Shown piece after piece: positions 1 to 8,706 of a stretch of DNA of 45,401 nucleotides. The notes under the pieces were generated by a model. It did not search any database. It saw nothing but the letters and a program-made list of their open reading frames with translations, and was not told the DNA's origin. The translations under genes were made by a program, and so were the position numbers. Position 1 is the first letter of the stretch. Every line of letters starts with the position of its first letter. Origin of the DNA: Alphaproteobacteria bacterium. Its GTDB lineage: Bacteria; Pseudomonadota; Alphaproteobacteria; RF32; CAG-239. The stretch lies in NCBI GenBank assembly GCA_016283295.1, contig JAEEMQ010000009.1, forward strand, positions 96,713 to 142,113, read 5' to 3'.

Positions 1-864
1 CACGTTTATGACGGTTCGGATGAGCTGAAATATCTGTATTTCGAGAACATTCGTCGCGGCCGTCGTCTGATGCCCTACGAGCAAGAGTGGCTGGTTAAGA
101 AAATGCCGATGAGCCGTCTTTCGCGCTTTCCGTCGGCTTTGGATGCGGTACATCAGAAAATGTTGTTTGAAAAACCTGCTTTACCGAAGCTTATTGCCTA
201 TGTGCGCGGTTATGTGCTGTCGCCCGATTTGGAACATCTCTTGATTGATTTGTGCGCCAAGGAGGGAAACGACAAGTCGTTCGGCAACAGTTATCGCATG
301 GCGTTGAGCACGTACGTATCTTCTTTGCAGAAGAATAAGTTTCAGACACCGGCCGTACAGATGGAATTGTTAGCGTTGAACGACGATGAGCTTATTATTG
401 AACTGGTCAAAAATTGTTCGATGGAAAGCAACATCCTGTTCATCCCTACAATGAAACAGCTGGCGGAGCACGGCAGTCACGAGGTGTTGAATGAGCTGTT
501 GTTCAATACTTTTGTGGCCTCCGAAGAATTGTCACGAAAAATTCTGGGACGTTTTCCCGATTTGCGCTGGACCTACGAGATTTCGAGATTGCGTAAGCCG
601 TTGCGTAAGTTGGAGCGCGAAACCGGATTTTTCGGAGTGGAAGCACCTTCCGTAAAGGAAAGCGACTTTATTTTCAAGTCCATAGAAACGGATAAAGATA
701 AGGTCCGCAAGGTTATTCCCGAGGCGCTGTCGCGTGATGACGTTACGCCGTATTTCTGCGCATGGGTGGCAAACGAATTTCCGGAATATGCGGAAAAAGC
801 CTATCATAATGTGCGAAAAACCGCGGAAAAGTGTCGTGATATTTACAAATTAAAAGAAAAGTAA
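1..864 (+). CDS. Hypothetical protein, 5' end outside window
   Basis: The reading frame is open from base 1, upstream of the listed ATG at 70 (HVYDGSDELKYLYFENIRRGRR precedes it), so this is the C-terminal 287 residues of a longer protein. The visible part has no signal peptide or membrane segment. It is rich in Leu, Glu and Lys and looks mostly helical, possibly with short repeated helical units (MELLALNDDELIIELVK, HEVLNELLFNTF). I do not recognise a family or catalytic motif. It ends directly at a strong bidirectional terminator and is convergent with the next gene. Coding status is well supported by the long uninterrupted frame; the function is unknown. Confidence 0.75.
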   Translation, partial: HVYDGSDELKYLYFENIRRGRRLMPYEQEWLVKKMPMSRLSRFPSALDAVHQKMLFEKPALPKLIAYVRGYVLSPDLEHLLIDLCAKEGNDKSFGNSYRMALSTYVSSLQKNKFQTPAVQMELLALNDDELIIELVKNCSMESNILFIPTMKQLAEHGSHEVLNELLFNTFVASEELSRKILGRFPDLRWTYEISRLRKPLRKLERETGFFGVEAPSVKESDFIFKSIETDKDKVRKVIPEALSRDDVTPYFCAWVANEFPEYAEKAYHNVRKTAEKCRDIYKLKEK

Positions 865-900
865 AATTAAAGGCCCGAATGACTTTCGGGCCTTTAATTT
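864..900. terminator. Bidirectional intrinsic terminator
   Basis: A perfect 16-bp inverted repeat, AAATTAAAGGCCCGAA / TTCGGGCCTTTAATTT, with a 5-nt loop. It sits between the convergent genes ending at 864 (+) and 915 (-). The A-rich and T-rich arm ends let it work on both strands. Confidence 0.9.
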
Positions 901-914
901 ATGGTATGATGAAT

Positions 915-1286
915 TTAATTTTTGCGTTTTAAATAATCTCCCGGCATTGAAATACCGCGCAGAGCGGCAATTCGGGCGGCCATACTCTGGCTACTTGAAG
1001 CCGCGGGAGATTGTGCGGCAGGTTGTTGCGGAGCCGCGGCCGCCGGCGACGGAGTATATCCGGCTATCGGCGGTTGTTTCATGGTTTGCGGTGCCGCGGC
1101 ATTACCGGTTGCACCGAATGCACTCATCAAAGAATCTCCTCCGAGCTCGTCGCCGCCGTCGTCCTGTATATACGGATTATCCGTAAAAACGTCGTCGCTT
1201 TGCAGGTACTCCAGCTTTTTTTGGACCGCTTCATCCATCGGAGCAAACTGTTCGTGCAAAGTATTTTTTAATTCGTTTCTATCCAT
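915..1286 (-). CDS. Small Pro/Ala/Gln-rich hypothetical protein
   Basis: A 123-residue protein. The N-terminal third is charged and possibly helical (MDRNELKNTLHEQFAPMDEAVQKKLEYLQ). The middle is a disordered-looking Ala/Pro/Gln tract (AAAAPQQPAAQSPAASSSQ), and the tail is short and basic (GDYLKRKN). There is no signal peptide or transmembrane helix. Its start codon lies inside the last codons of the upstream TerB-like gene (8-bp overlap), so the two are almost certainly co-transcribed and translationally coupled. No family recognised; low-complexity composition makes homology searches unreliable. Confidence 0.7.
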   Translation of the reverse strand: MDRNELKNTLHEQFAPMDEAVQKKLEYLQSDDVFTDNPYIQDDGGDELGGDSLMSAFGATGNAAAPQTMKQPPIAGYTPSPAAAAPQQPAAQSPAASSSQSMAARIAALRGISMPGDYLKRKN

Positions 1287-1707
1287 TGTTTTGTTCCATG
1301 ATAATTTGTCCGGTCTTGCTTAAAATCAAACTATCCAAAACCCAACGGTTGATTAAGATGATTTTTTCGTCTTCAATACCCATGGCGCGGGCACTGTCAA
1401 TAACGATATCCAGTTCGGCATCGGCCAAATCATTATCGATATTGGCGAGAACGCACATCTCTTTAACGAGTTGCAAGGCGTGGGCGCGATTGTTGATTTT
1501 TTGAGCTTCGGCCACAAAATCAATGTTCGGGTCTTTAATGATGCTGAGCATGGTGTTGTTGTCGATACCGTAGCGGGCCGCGATGCTCTTCAAAAAAGCA
1601 ATTTCGTCGGCGTCGATATTGCCGTCGGCGCGCACTAAACGACAGAAAACTTTTAAGAATATGAGTTTCTCGTCATAGCTTAAAGTTTGTATGTATTCAT
1701 CATCCAT
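1279..1707 (-). CDS. TerB-like / DjlA N-terminal-like domain protein
   Basis: A 142-residue all-helical protein resembling the TerB / DjlA-N superfamily. It has the typical acidic segment after the first helices (FCRLVRADGNIDADEIAFLKSIAARYGI) and a second related half (MCVLANIDNDLADAELDIVIDSARAMGI), where the repeated D-x-x-x-x-x-E pattern is the likely metal-binding signature. No signal peptide, so probably cytosolic. TerB-like modules are associated with stress and envelope functions, but the exact role here is unknown. A clear AGGAGA ribosome binding site precedes the ATG, and a plausible promoter lies upstream. It is the first gene of a two-gene operon with the Pro/Ala-rich protein. Confidence 0.7.
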   Translation of the reverse strand: MDDEYIQTLSYDEKLIFLKVFCRLVRADGNIDADEIAFLKSIAARYGIDNNTMLSIIKDPNIDFVAEAQKINNRAHALQLVKEMCVLANIDNDLADAELDIVIDSARAMGIEDEKIILINRWVLDSLILSKTGQIIMEQNNG

Positions 1708-1738
1708 ATTTTTTCTCCTATTTCAAAATTAAAAACAG

Positions 1739-1766
1739 ACTATCATATATTTTTATGCTTTGTCAA
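1739..1766 (-). promoter_or_regulatory. Sigma70-type promoter for the TerB-like operon
   Basis: On the minus strand a consensus -35 TTGACA is followed after 16 bp by GATAGT (within TATGATAGT). It lies about 30-60 bp upstream of the ATG at 1707. The -35 is perfect and the -10 is weak. Confidence 0.5.
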
Positions 1767-1788
1767 TGCTCTTTTCTGCGTATTTATC

Positions 1789-3246
1789 TCAATCGCAAAT
1801 TCTCTCCTGTGATTTGATTTCCACGGTATAATTGAGGGTTTTCTTGCTGTCACGGTCAACCGGAACCTTCCATTGGCGGACGGTGGCGTTTTTCTCCTCA
1901 CTCTTGATGCTTTCCTTAACGATTTTATAGTCTTCCGGAAAATGCTGGCTCAAAATCACGGTATTGTTTTCGCTTTCGGCATTGTTGACCGTAACTTCCA
2001 CTTCATAAGTTTTGAGCAACTTTATGTTATAGCACAAACGGTTCGGCTGGCGGTCGATTTCTCTTTCTTTGGCCTTGCTTATTTTGCCTTTGACGGAGAT
2101 ATTGAACGCATCGCCCAAATGCAGACGCAGAGTGTCTTCTTTGGCGGTATGGTTTATGTTATCCGAGCCGATAAACTGCAAATTGCCGCTTTTATCGTTT
2201 TCATAAAAACGCACGGTACCGGCCGGCAACGAAATTCCCAAATGCGAATCGGCATTATTTTCAACTACATAAGTAATTGACGGGTGCAGCTTTTCAAACT
2301 CGTTGTTGTCGTCGCCGAAATAAAAAGGCGTGCGCAGGTTAAATTCTTTCAAGTATTTGACATCGTGCTTTTCAATTAAGGCGATTTGTTTGGTTTGCTT
2401 ATCCTTAATCGTAGTCATATTTGGCAGCGTATACAGTTCGTAACTGTTGATGCTTTCCGGCTCGATATTGACGGCTTCGTTCGTATCGTAAGCGGCCATC
2501 GCCACCATACCCTTGGCCATGTTGAACGAGCGCGCCATCATCGGACGTACGATATTGACGTCGCCGGCTATCAGCTGGATTTTGGCTTGGTTATAATCGA
2601 TGCCGGACTCGTTGTTGATGGTAACCCAACCGGTTAAGTCAAGCGAATCTTTGGAGCGAACATTGGCTACATAATCGGTTTTCCAGCTCAGGCCGCCGGT
2701 TAAGTATGCCAAATACAGATTTTTCTCGCCGCCCTGTTTAGCATTGAGTTTGGCGGCTAAGGTCGGTTGGTTGCTCATTCCGGCCGGGATGTTGTTGAAG
2801 ACGACGCGTCCCGGGAAGTCGGAATCGATACCGTAATCAAATTCCAGAATCGGGCGTCCGCCGGCTTCACCGATTAAGGTAGCCGTTTCGTAGATATTGT
2901 CGCCGGTGGTCGGATTTATGCGGACAGTTTTGACCTTTTTGCCGACGAATTGCTTGATGAAGTTATCGTAAGACATCAGATTATAGCTGTAATTTTGTTC
3001 CGTAACTTCAATGCCGTCGCCGTAAATAATCGCGGTTTCCGCCTGAATGCGGCTGGCAACGCCGTCAAAAACTATTTCGTTGTTGCCGGATTGGATGGCG
3101 GCCGGTCTGATATCTTTGACCAGAGCCAGATTTTTGTTGTATATGCTCAAAGACAGAGAGTTGTCCTGATTTTTTAAGAGCAAAGGTTCGGCCTGAGCGG
3201 CACCGGAAAGAGCCGTACATAACAAAAACAATAAACCGTAACGCAT
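1789..3246 (-). CDS. DUF4139 domain-containing exported protein
   Basis: A 485-residue protein with a clear Sec signal peptide (MRYGLLFLLCTALSGAAQA, cleavage after AQA). The mature protein is beta-rich and matches the DUF4139 / mucoidy-inhibitor MuiA-like type: an N-terminal region (LSLSIYNKNLALVKDIRPA), a central part around GGLSWKTDYVANV and GWVTINNESGIDYNQAKIQLIAGDVN, and a C-terminal domain (VEVTVNNAESENNTVILSQHFPEDYKI). The biochemical function of this family is not established; periplasmic location is inferred. It follows the DUF1294 gene after 11 bp with its own AGGAGA site, so the pair forms an operon. The terminal KSQERIC is unusual in ending near a lone Cys. Confidence 0.8.
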   Translation of the reverse strand: MRYGLLFLLCTALSGAAQAEPLLLKNQDNSLSLSIYNKNLALVKDIRPAAIQSGNNEIVFDGVASRIQAETAIIYGDGIEVTEQNYSYNLMSYDNFIKQFVGKKVKTVRINPTTGDNIYETATLIGEAGGRPILEFDYGIDSDFPGRVVFNNIPAGMSNQPTLAAKLNAKQGGEKNLYLAYLTGGLSWKTDYVANVRSKDSLDLTGWVTINNESGIDYNQAKIQLIAGDVNIVRPMMARSFNMAKGMVAMAAYDTNEAVNIEPESINSYELYTLPNMTTIKDKQTKQIALIEKHDVKYLKEFNLRTPFYFGDDNNEFEKLHPSITYVVENNADSHLGISLPAGTVRFYENDKSGNLQFIGSDNINHTAKEDTLRLHLGDAFNISVKGKISKAKEREIDRQPNRLCYNIKLLKTYEVEVTVNNAESENNTVILSQHFPEDYKIVKESIKSEEKNATVRQWKVPVDRDSKKTLNYTVEIKSQERICD

Positions 3247-3257
3247 ATTTATCTCCT

Positions 3258-3707
3258 CTAAAAATTGATAAATCCCAAGTATTTCAAAATAATATAAACG
3301 GCGGCAAGTTGCAAAACAAGCATCAGCCAGAACATTATGCGGAAACTTTTCTTTTTGGTTTTATGGCGAAACACTTTTTGCGCAATATAGGCTCCGAGCC
3401 AACCGCCCAAGAATTCGAGAGCATGCAAGTGCGCTTCCGGAATTCGCCACGAACCGTTGACCGCAGCACGCTTATCCGCACCGTAGGCCAAAAATGTTGC
3501 CGCATTTATACAAATCAGATGATAAACTATAAAGATTAAAAAAACCTTATGCGAAAAAGCGGGAAGACGAAAATAATACGTCTCCGTTGCATAAGCCGCC
3601 AAGACCATCGCCGCATAATACAAAACAAAGAAAATATTACGTTGCAGCGGGCGGATTAAAATTAAAAAAGGTGTCATAATCGCTAAAAACGTTATCAACA
3701 TTTTCAT
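3258..3707 (-). CDS. DUF1294 family inner-membrane protein
   Basis: A 149-residue, very hydrophobic protein with about four transmembrane helices. It carries the DUF1294 signature in its second half: YGADKRAA, then WRIPEAHLHALEFLGGWLGAYIAQKVFRHKTKKKSF. In other members this conserved block lies at the membrane boundary; function is unknown. The family version here has an extra N-terminal pair of hydrophobic helices. A GGAGA site lies just upstream of the ATG. It is first in a two-gene operon with the DUF4139 protein. Confidence 0.8.
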   Translation of the reverse strand: MKMLITFLAIMTPFLILIRPLQRNIFFVLYYAAMVLAAYATETYYFRLPAFSHKVFLIFIVYHLICINAATFLAYGADKRAAVNGSWRIPEAHLHALEFLGGWLGAYIAQKVFRHKTKKKSFRIMFWLMLVLQLAAVYIILKYLGFINF

Positions 3708-3838
3708 TGTTCTCCGCTTAATTGTCGCCAGTATAGCGCCGCTTGACGATATTTCAAGTTTTACTTCATAAATATTAAGGTATTTTTAAGGTAAATGTGT
3801 CATAAAGTATTGTATGAGAGTCGATAAAGGAGACGGGA

Positions 3839-4516
3839 ATGAAAAAAACTTTTTTGTTTGGTGCGGTTGCACTTTTGAGCGGTTGCACCGTGTGTACTTC
3901 GCCGGATTGCGATAAGTCTGCGGCAAAGCAACCACAGGTACAGGCAATAAATAATGTTGCGGCGGTGCCGGCCATGCCGTGCACAACGTGCGCTCAGCCG
4001 ACTTGTGCGGGCAGAACGGAACCGATGGTATTAAAGCCGCGGGTTTTGGAAAAAGTACAATCAAAGCAAAAGCGTCGTTGTTGCGATAATGCGGTTGAAA
4101 ATACGGACGGCAAAGACGAATATTATGTGCCTGATGCACCGGAAATTTATGTGATTTCCGCCAACAGAACGGTTAATTCAATGCAATCGGAAGCGGCCGC
4201 ATTCTTTAAGCAGGTGGGGCCGATGAAGGTATATATCGACGATGCCGAGCCGAAATCGGCCGATTTGCCGGGCGGCATGGATAAGGGAACGCAAACCCTT
4301 AAGGCGCGCTTTGAGCAAATGGATAAAGTCAGCGTGGTCGATAAGAAGAAAAAAGCCGATTATGTGGTCAGTAGCCGTGCCGATTGGTATGATACGGCAA
4401 CCAAGACCGTGCCGGCAATTAAATATGATTTGTTTTTGAAGGATCCGGACGGACAGGTTGTCGGTGAATGGAGCGAAATTATCCATCAGGCTCAGGGAGA
4501 CAGAAGTTGGTGGTAA
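3839..4516 (+). CDS. Cysteine-rich lipoprotein, possibly LpoB/YcfM-like
   Basis: A 225-residue protein with a textbook lipobox (MKKTFLFGAVALLSGC, lipidated Cys16), so an envelope lipoprotein. The following linker is unusually rich in cysteine (TVCTSPDC, PCTTCAQPTC, RRCCDN). The C-terminal domain runs from about residue 100: a mixed alpha/beta region with IYVISANRTVNS, LKARFEQMDKVSVVD, ADYVVSSRADWYDT and YDLFLKDPDGQVVGEWSE. That pattern resembles the periplasmic LpoB/CsgG-type fold that activates penicillin-binding proteins, but the match is by eye and uncertain. A strong AAAGGAGA site precedes the ATG. It overlaps the next envelope gene by 7 bp. Confidence 0.75.
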   Translation: MKKTFLFGAVALLSGCTVCTSPDCDKSAAKQPQVQAINNVAAVPAMPCTTCAQPTCAGRTEPMVLKPRVLEKVQSKQKRRCCDNAVENTDGKDEYYVPDAPEIYVISANRTVNSMQSEAAAFFKQVGPMKVYIDDAEPKSADLPGGMDKGTQTLKARFEQMDKVSVVDKKKKADYVVSSRADWYDTATKTVPAIKYDLFLKDPDGQVVGEWSEIIHQAQGDRSWW

Positions 4517-5424
4517 AAAAACAGAATATCGCTTTTATCAGCGCGTTGCTGGCAGCCTGGGGTTCGCTCGGTTGCAATGCGGCAATGTCGGCGGATAATG
4601 CGGTTATAAACGAGGCGGTAACGGCCGATGCCTGCGATGAGCGCAGCGCCGATGACGATAAGCAGACGGCGGAGAATCGCGCGGTTGATAAAGCCGGATT
4701 AGCGGCGGTGAAGCTCTCCGGGATTATTCAGAAACACTATCCGGATTTGAGCGCCAACGCCTTGGATATCATATCATACAGAATTATCGACGAATATATG
4801 TCCGACAGCCGGCACGAGGTTACGCTCGCCGACGGTAATCGGGTGTGCGTGAATTTGCATGCCGACGTGGTTATGACCGGCGAACAGCTGGAAGCGCTGG
4901 TGCAGGAATATCGCGACAGCGATGCGCCGGAAGAACAGATTGAAGAAGTGGCAAAGCAGGTAAACGAAGAAACCGCGTTTAAACCGCGCAAACTTGCGGA
5001 AAAGCGCTTGCTCTACATTCGCAAGATGGTTTTTTGGAACGGCGAAGAAACCAATCACTATCAGGATTTGCTGACCGGGCTGTTTTCGCACAGCGAGTAT
5101 TTTTTCGTTACCAATGATGCCAAGTTGGCGGATTATGAAGTTGTTCCGCGGTTGCTTAAGGCCGAGGTGGATGAAATCGATACCGAACATCATAAAATGC
5201 AAATGCAGGTGGAGCTCGATGTTTTTTCCGATAAAGTTGATGATTTTCTGCCGGAAAACGTGAAACAAACTCACTTTATTTTGTTTGCCGCCGATAAAGA
5301 CGAGCAGGAAATCGCCGATACGCTGTTGCGTAAATTGCTGACCAAAGCGGCGGAAGAAGCCGGAGCCAAAGTCAATAAATTTGAAGCGACACAGCTGGAA
5401 AAATCAGTCAGATTCGGTAAATAA
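4510..5424 (+). CDS. Exported protein, possibly LPP20-like
   Basis: The listed ATG at 4468 lies deep inside the upstream gene. A GTG at 4510 (or TTG at 4507), 10 nt after AGGGAG, gives MVKKQNIAFISALLAAWGSLGC, a proper export signal, so I prefer it. The signal ends either as a poor lipobox (SLGC) or at a signal-peptidase I site near AMSA. The mature protein begins with an NRAVDKAGLAAVKLSGII helix of the kind seen in LPP20/FlgT-N domains. It continues into a region with DEYMSDSRHEVTLADGNRVCVNLHADV, then a second alpha/beta domain. Function unknown. Translational overlap with the upstream lipoprotein suggests the two act together in the envelope. Confidence 0.7.
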   Translation: MVKKQNIAFISALLAAWGSLGCNAAMSADNAVINEAVTADACDERSADDDKQTAENRAVDKAGLAAVKLSGIIQKHYPDLSANALDIISYRIIDEYMSDSRHEVTLADGNRVCVNLHADVVMTGEQLEALVQEYRDSDAPEEQIEEVAKQVNEETAFKPRKLAEKRLLYIRKMVFWNGEETNHYQDLLTGLFSHSEYFFVTNDAKLADYEVVPRLLKAEVDEIDTEHHKMQMQVELDVFSDKVDDFLPENVKQTHFILFAADKDEQEIADTLLRKLLTKAAEEAGAKVNKFEATQLEKSVRFGK

Positions 5425-5533
5425 ACGTCGCCTGAAATAATTTTTGGGAAAAATCCGTTTGTCCTATTGTAGAAGATTAAAAGCCGTCCTATATATAGAA
5501 AAGGTTATTTTTTAAAAATAGGATGAAAACAAG

Positions 5534-7897
5534 ATGAAAGAAAAGAAAACGGAACAGAAAACAGCGGAAAAAGAACAAGTTCTGCCGGTTTTGCCGTTGC
5601 GTGACGTTGTGGTATATCCGAAAATGATTGTGCCGATTTTTGTGGGGCGGGAAAAATCAATCGAGGCCGTGCAGAAAGCGAACGATAAAGGCTCGGAGAT
5701 GGTTCTGGTTATGCAGAAAAAAGGCGATATTGAAGTTCCTGGTGCCAAAGATTTATATAAAGTCGGGACATTGTGTAATGTTTTGCAGATGCTGAAATTG
5801 CCGGACGGTACGGTTAAGCTGTTGGTTGAGGGTTTGGAACGCGTGAAAATCACGGCATTTCGCGACAACAAAACCTATATTGCCGCCGCCATTGAGAGCT
5901 ATCCGCAGGATGAACCCAATAAAAAATCGTTGGAATCGTGGGCGCGTGCCGTAGTCAGCCAATTTGAAGAATATGTGAAACTCAATAAAAAAATTCCGTA
6001 TGACGTGATTCAATCCATTAAGCAAATCAGCGAATATGACAAGCTGGCAGATACGGTGGCGTCGCATTTATCGCTCAAAACCGAAGATAAGCAGTTTTTG
6101 CTCGAAGCAAATAATTTGCAAGACAGACTGAATAAAATTCTGCAGCTGATTGATACCGAAATGATGGTGCTGGAAGTGGAAGATAAAATTAAGCATCGCG
6201 TCAAAAAGCAGATGGAAAAAAGCCAAAAAGAATATTATCTGAACGAGCAGATGAAAGCGATTCAAAAGGAATTGCACGACGGCGACGAGGATGACGAAAA
6301 CAGTAATTATCTGAAGCGAATCAACGCTACCAAATTTACTAAAGAGGCGCGGGAAAAAGCGCTCTCCGAACTCAAAAAATTGCGGAGCATGGGACCAAAT
6401 ACACCGGAAAGCTCAATTGTTCGCAACTATTTGGACTGGCTGTTGGATTTGCCGTGGGATAAGAAAACCAAGCTCAATCGCGATTTGGAAAAGGCGATTG
6501 CGGTGTTGGAAGAAGACCACTACGGGCTGGAAAAAGTCAAGGAGCGCATTGTCGAATATTTGGCGGTGCAATCGCGTTCAAAAAATCTGAAAGCGCCGAT
6601 TTTGTGCCTGGTCGGACCTCCGGGAGTGGGCAAAACTTCGCTCGGAAAGTCCATCGCCCGTGCCACCAATCGTAATTTTGTGCGGGCGTCGCTCGGCGGT
6701 ATGCGCGACGAGGCGGAAATCAGAGGACACCGCCGTACCTACATCGGCGCCATGCCGGGTAAAATCGTTCAGTCAATGAAAAAAGCCGGCGTTTCCAATC
6801 CGCTGTTTTTGCTGGATGAAATCGATAAGCTGGGTAATGACTGGCGCGGTGACCCGAGTTCGGCACTTTTGGAAGTTTTGGACCCGGAGCAGAACAATAC
6901 GTTTGAAGACCATTATCTCGATGTGGATTATGACTTATCCGACGTGATGTTTGTGACCACGGCCAACTCGATGAATATGCCGCGACCGCTGTTGGACCGT
7001 ATGGAAATTATCCAGCTGTCGGGTTATACCGAGGATGAAAAGGTGGAAATCGCCAAACGGCACCTCATCGGCAAAGTGTTTGATGAAAACGCGGTGCAGT
7101 GTTCGGAATTGGTGATAACCGACGATACCATCCGCGACATTATTCGCTATTATACGCGCGAGGCCGGCGTGCGCAATTTGGAACGCGAGTTGGCGACCAT
7201 TGCCCGCAAGGCCACCAAAGAAATTTTGCTGGAAAAAGGCAAGTGTATCAAGGTGGAGGTGACGCCGAAGAATTTGGATAAATATCTCGGTGTACGGCGT
7301 TTCAGTTACGGCGAGGCGGAAAAGCAAGACCATATCGGGGTTACGACCGGTTTGGCCTGGACCGAAGTCGGCGGCGATATCCTGTTTATCGAGGCGGTGG
7401 ATATGCCGGGCAAGGGCAAGGTTACGCAAACCGGAAAGCTCGGCGATGTGATGAAAGAATCGATTGAAACCGCGTATTCGGTGGTGCGTTCGCATTCCAA
7501 AGAACTGGGGATTAAGCCGGAAGTGTTCGATAAAACAGATATTCACGTCCATGTGCCGGAAGGTGCGACCCCGAAAGATGGTCCGTCGGCCGGTATTGCT
7601 ATGTATACCACGCTGGTGTCGGTGTTTACCAAAACGCCGGTGAAGAGCGATGTGGCGATGACCGGCGAGATTACGCTGCAGGGCAGGGTTTTGCCGATCG
7701 GCGGCCTCAAGGAAAAGCTGTTGGCGGCATTACGCGGCGGTATTAAAACCGTGATTATCCCTCAAGAAAACGTAAAGGATTTGGCGGAAATTCCGGACAA
7801 TGTGAAGTCGGGGATGAAGATTATTCCGGTTTCGTCGGCCTCGGAAGTTTTGGAAATTGCGCTGCGCAAAAAAGGCGGTAAAAAAGCGAAAAAATAA
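5534..7897 (+). CDS. lon: ATP-dependent protease Lon
   Basis: A 787-residue full-length Lon, an ATP-dependent serine protease that degrades misfolded and regulatory proteins in the cytosol. The order is standard: N-terminal substrate-binding domain (LPVLPLRDVVVYPKMIVPIFVGR, residues about 17-39), coiled helical linker (about 200-260), AAA+ ATPase with Walker A GPPGVGKT at 361-368 and Walker B FLLDEIDK, then the C-terminal protease domain. The catalytic dyad is Ser685 in PKDGPSAG and Lys728 in GGLKEK, 43 residues apart as in E. coli Lon. The C-terminus is Lys-rich. No clpX or hupB neighbour is present, although these often flank lon. The spacer upstream has no obvious heat-shock promoter. Confidence 0.98.
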   Translation: MKEKKTEQKTAEKEQVLPVLPLRDVVVYPKMIVPIFVGREKSIEAVQKANDKGSEMVLVMQKKGDIEVPGAKDLYKVGTLCNVLQMLKLPDGTVKLLVEGLERVKITAFRDNKTYIAAAIESYPQDEPNKKSLESWARAVVSQFEEYVKLNKKIPYDVIQSIKQISEYDKLADTVASHLSLKTEDKQFLLEANNLQDRLNKILQLIDTEMMVLEVEDKIKHRVKKQMEKSQKEYYLNEQMKAIQKELHDGDEDDENSNYLKRINATKFTKEAREKALSELKKLRSMGPNTPESSIVRNYLDWLLDLPWDKKTKLNRDLEKAIAVLEEDHYGLEKVKERIVEYLAVQSRSKNLKAPILCLVGPPGVGKTSLGKSIARATNRNFVRASLGGMRDEAEIRGHRRTYIGAMPGKIVQSMKKAGVSNPLFLLDEIDKLGNDWRGDPSSALLEVLDPEQNNTFEDHYLDVDYDLSDVMFVTTANSMNMPRPLLDRMEIIQLSGYTEDEKVEIAKRHLIGKVFDENAVQCSELVITDDTIRDIIRYYTREAGVRNLERELATIARKATKEILLEKGKCIKVEVTPKNLDKYLGVRRFSYGEAEKQDHIGVTTGLAWTEVGGDILFIEAVDMPGKGKVTQTGKLGDVMKESIETAYSVVRSHSKELGIKPEVFDKTDIHVHVPEGATPKDGPSAGIAMYTTLVSVFTKTPVKSDVAMTGEITLQGRVLPIGGLKEKLLAALRGGIKTVIIPQENVKDLAEIPDNVKSGMKIIPVSSASEVLEIALRKKGGKKAKK

Positions 7898-7916
7898 GCC
7901 GAGATGTTTATGCAAA

Positions 7917-7948
7917 AAAAACGCACCGATGAAAGTCAGTGCGTTTTT
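7917..7948. terminator. Terminator between lon and convergent lipoprotein gene
   Basis: A 10-bp inverted repeat AAAAACGCAC / GTGCGTTTTT around a 12-nt loop, between the convergent ends of lon and the lipoprotein gene. The terminal A/T runs make it bidirectional. Confidence 0.85.
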
Positions 7949-7967
7949 GTTTTGCCGTGAAAGCCGA

Positions 7968-8675
7968 CTATTTCAACTTAGCACGGATTTCCGGCGCGTC
8001 GTTGTTGATTCTGTGACGGATATTTTCCAGCGCTTTTTTCAAGCTGACCATGGAGGCTTTGTATGTTGTATCATAATTGCTGTAACCCCAATACATTGCT
8101 CTGAATTCTTCGTCAACAGCTTTTTCCGTATAGCGCCTAACGACATTCTTTTTATTATCCAAAATGGTAACTTCAACCTCTGTCGTATATTTGCTGTTTC
8201 CACAAGGAATACCCAAAAATGTAGGTATAAACAGAGGTAACATTGTTAATGAGTAAAAACCGTTATGGTCATTGTTCAAGTAGGTTATGCGCATCCTGAT
8301 GTAACCTTTTTTCTCGCCGGTCTGTTCAATGATATTTTCTTGAACTTCTTTTATGAACATATTAGTCGCATCCTTCGGGCGAGGGTCATCATAGGTGTTT
8401 CTTTTTACAGAACTCAATCTGGAACGTTTACGTGCTCTATAATTTGAGTTGTAATCGTATTCACCATCGTAGTTATCAACATAGCTTTCATCTTTGTCAT
8501 AATATTCTGTTTCTACGGTATATGACTGAGGATATAATGAAGTATCGGTTTCGATTTTTAACACCGGCAACAGATTTTGGTTCGGCTGAATTGTCGGGTT
8601 GACATCTTCATAAGTAACCGAGCGGCAAGAAGCCAATAAAGCCAAAGCCGCGGCAACAATATAAGTCTTTTTCAT
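7968..8675 (-). CDS. Predicted outer-envelope lipoprotein
   Basis: The track starts at 8741, but the start at 8675 has a good GAGGAA site 8 nt upstream and gives a perfect lipoprotein signal, MKKTYIVAAALALLASC, with lipidation at Cys17. The 235-residue protein has a Tyr/Asp/Asn-rich low-complexity stretch (about residues 55-85, YYDKDESYVDNYDGEYDYNSNYRARKR). After it comes a more conserved-looking region (MFIKEVQENIIEQTGEKKGYIRMRITYLN, TTEVEVTILDNKKNVVRRYTEKAVDEE). Function unknown. It starts 31 bp after recA on the same strand, so it may be read through from recA, but no functional link is evident. Confidence 0.75.
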   Translation of the reverse strand: MKKTYIVAAALALLASCRSVTYEDVNPTIQPNQNLLPVLKIETDTSLYPQSYTVETEYYDKDESYVDNYDGEYDYNSNYRARKRSRLSSVKRNTYDDPRPKDATNMFIKEVQENIIEQTGEKKGYIRMRITYLNNDHNGFYSLTMLPLFIPTFLGIPCGNSKYTTEVEVTILDNKKNVVRRYTEKAVDEEFRAMYWGYSNYDTTYKASMVSLKKALENIRHRINNDAPEIRAKLK

Positions 8676-8706
8676 TTTCTGTTCCTCATAAAGAGGGGGC
8701 GAAGAA

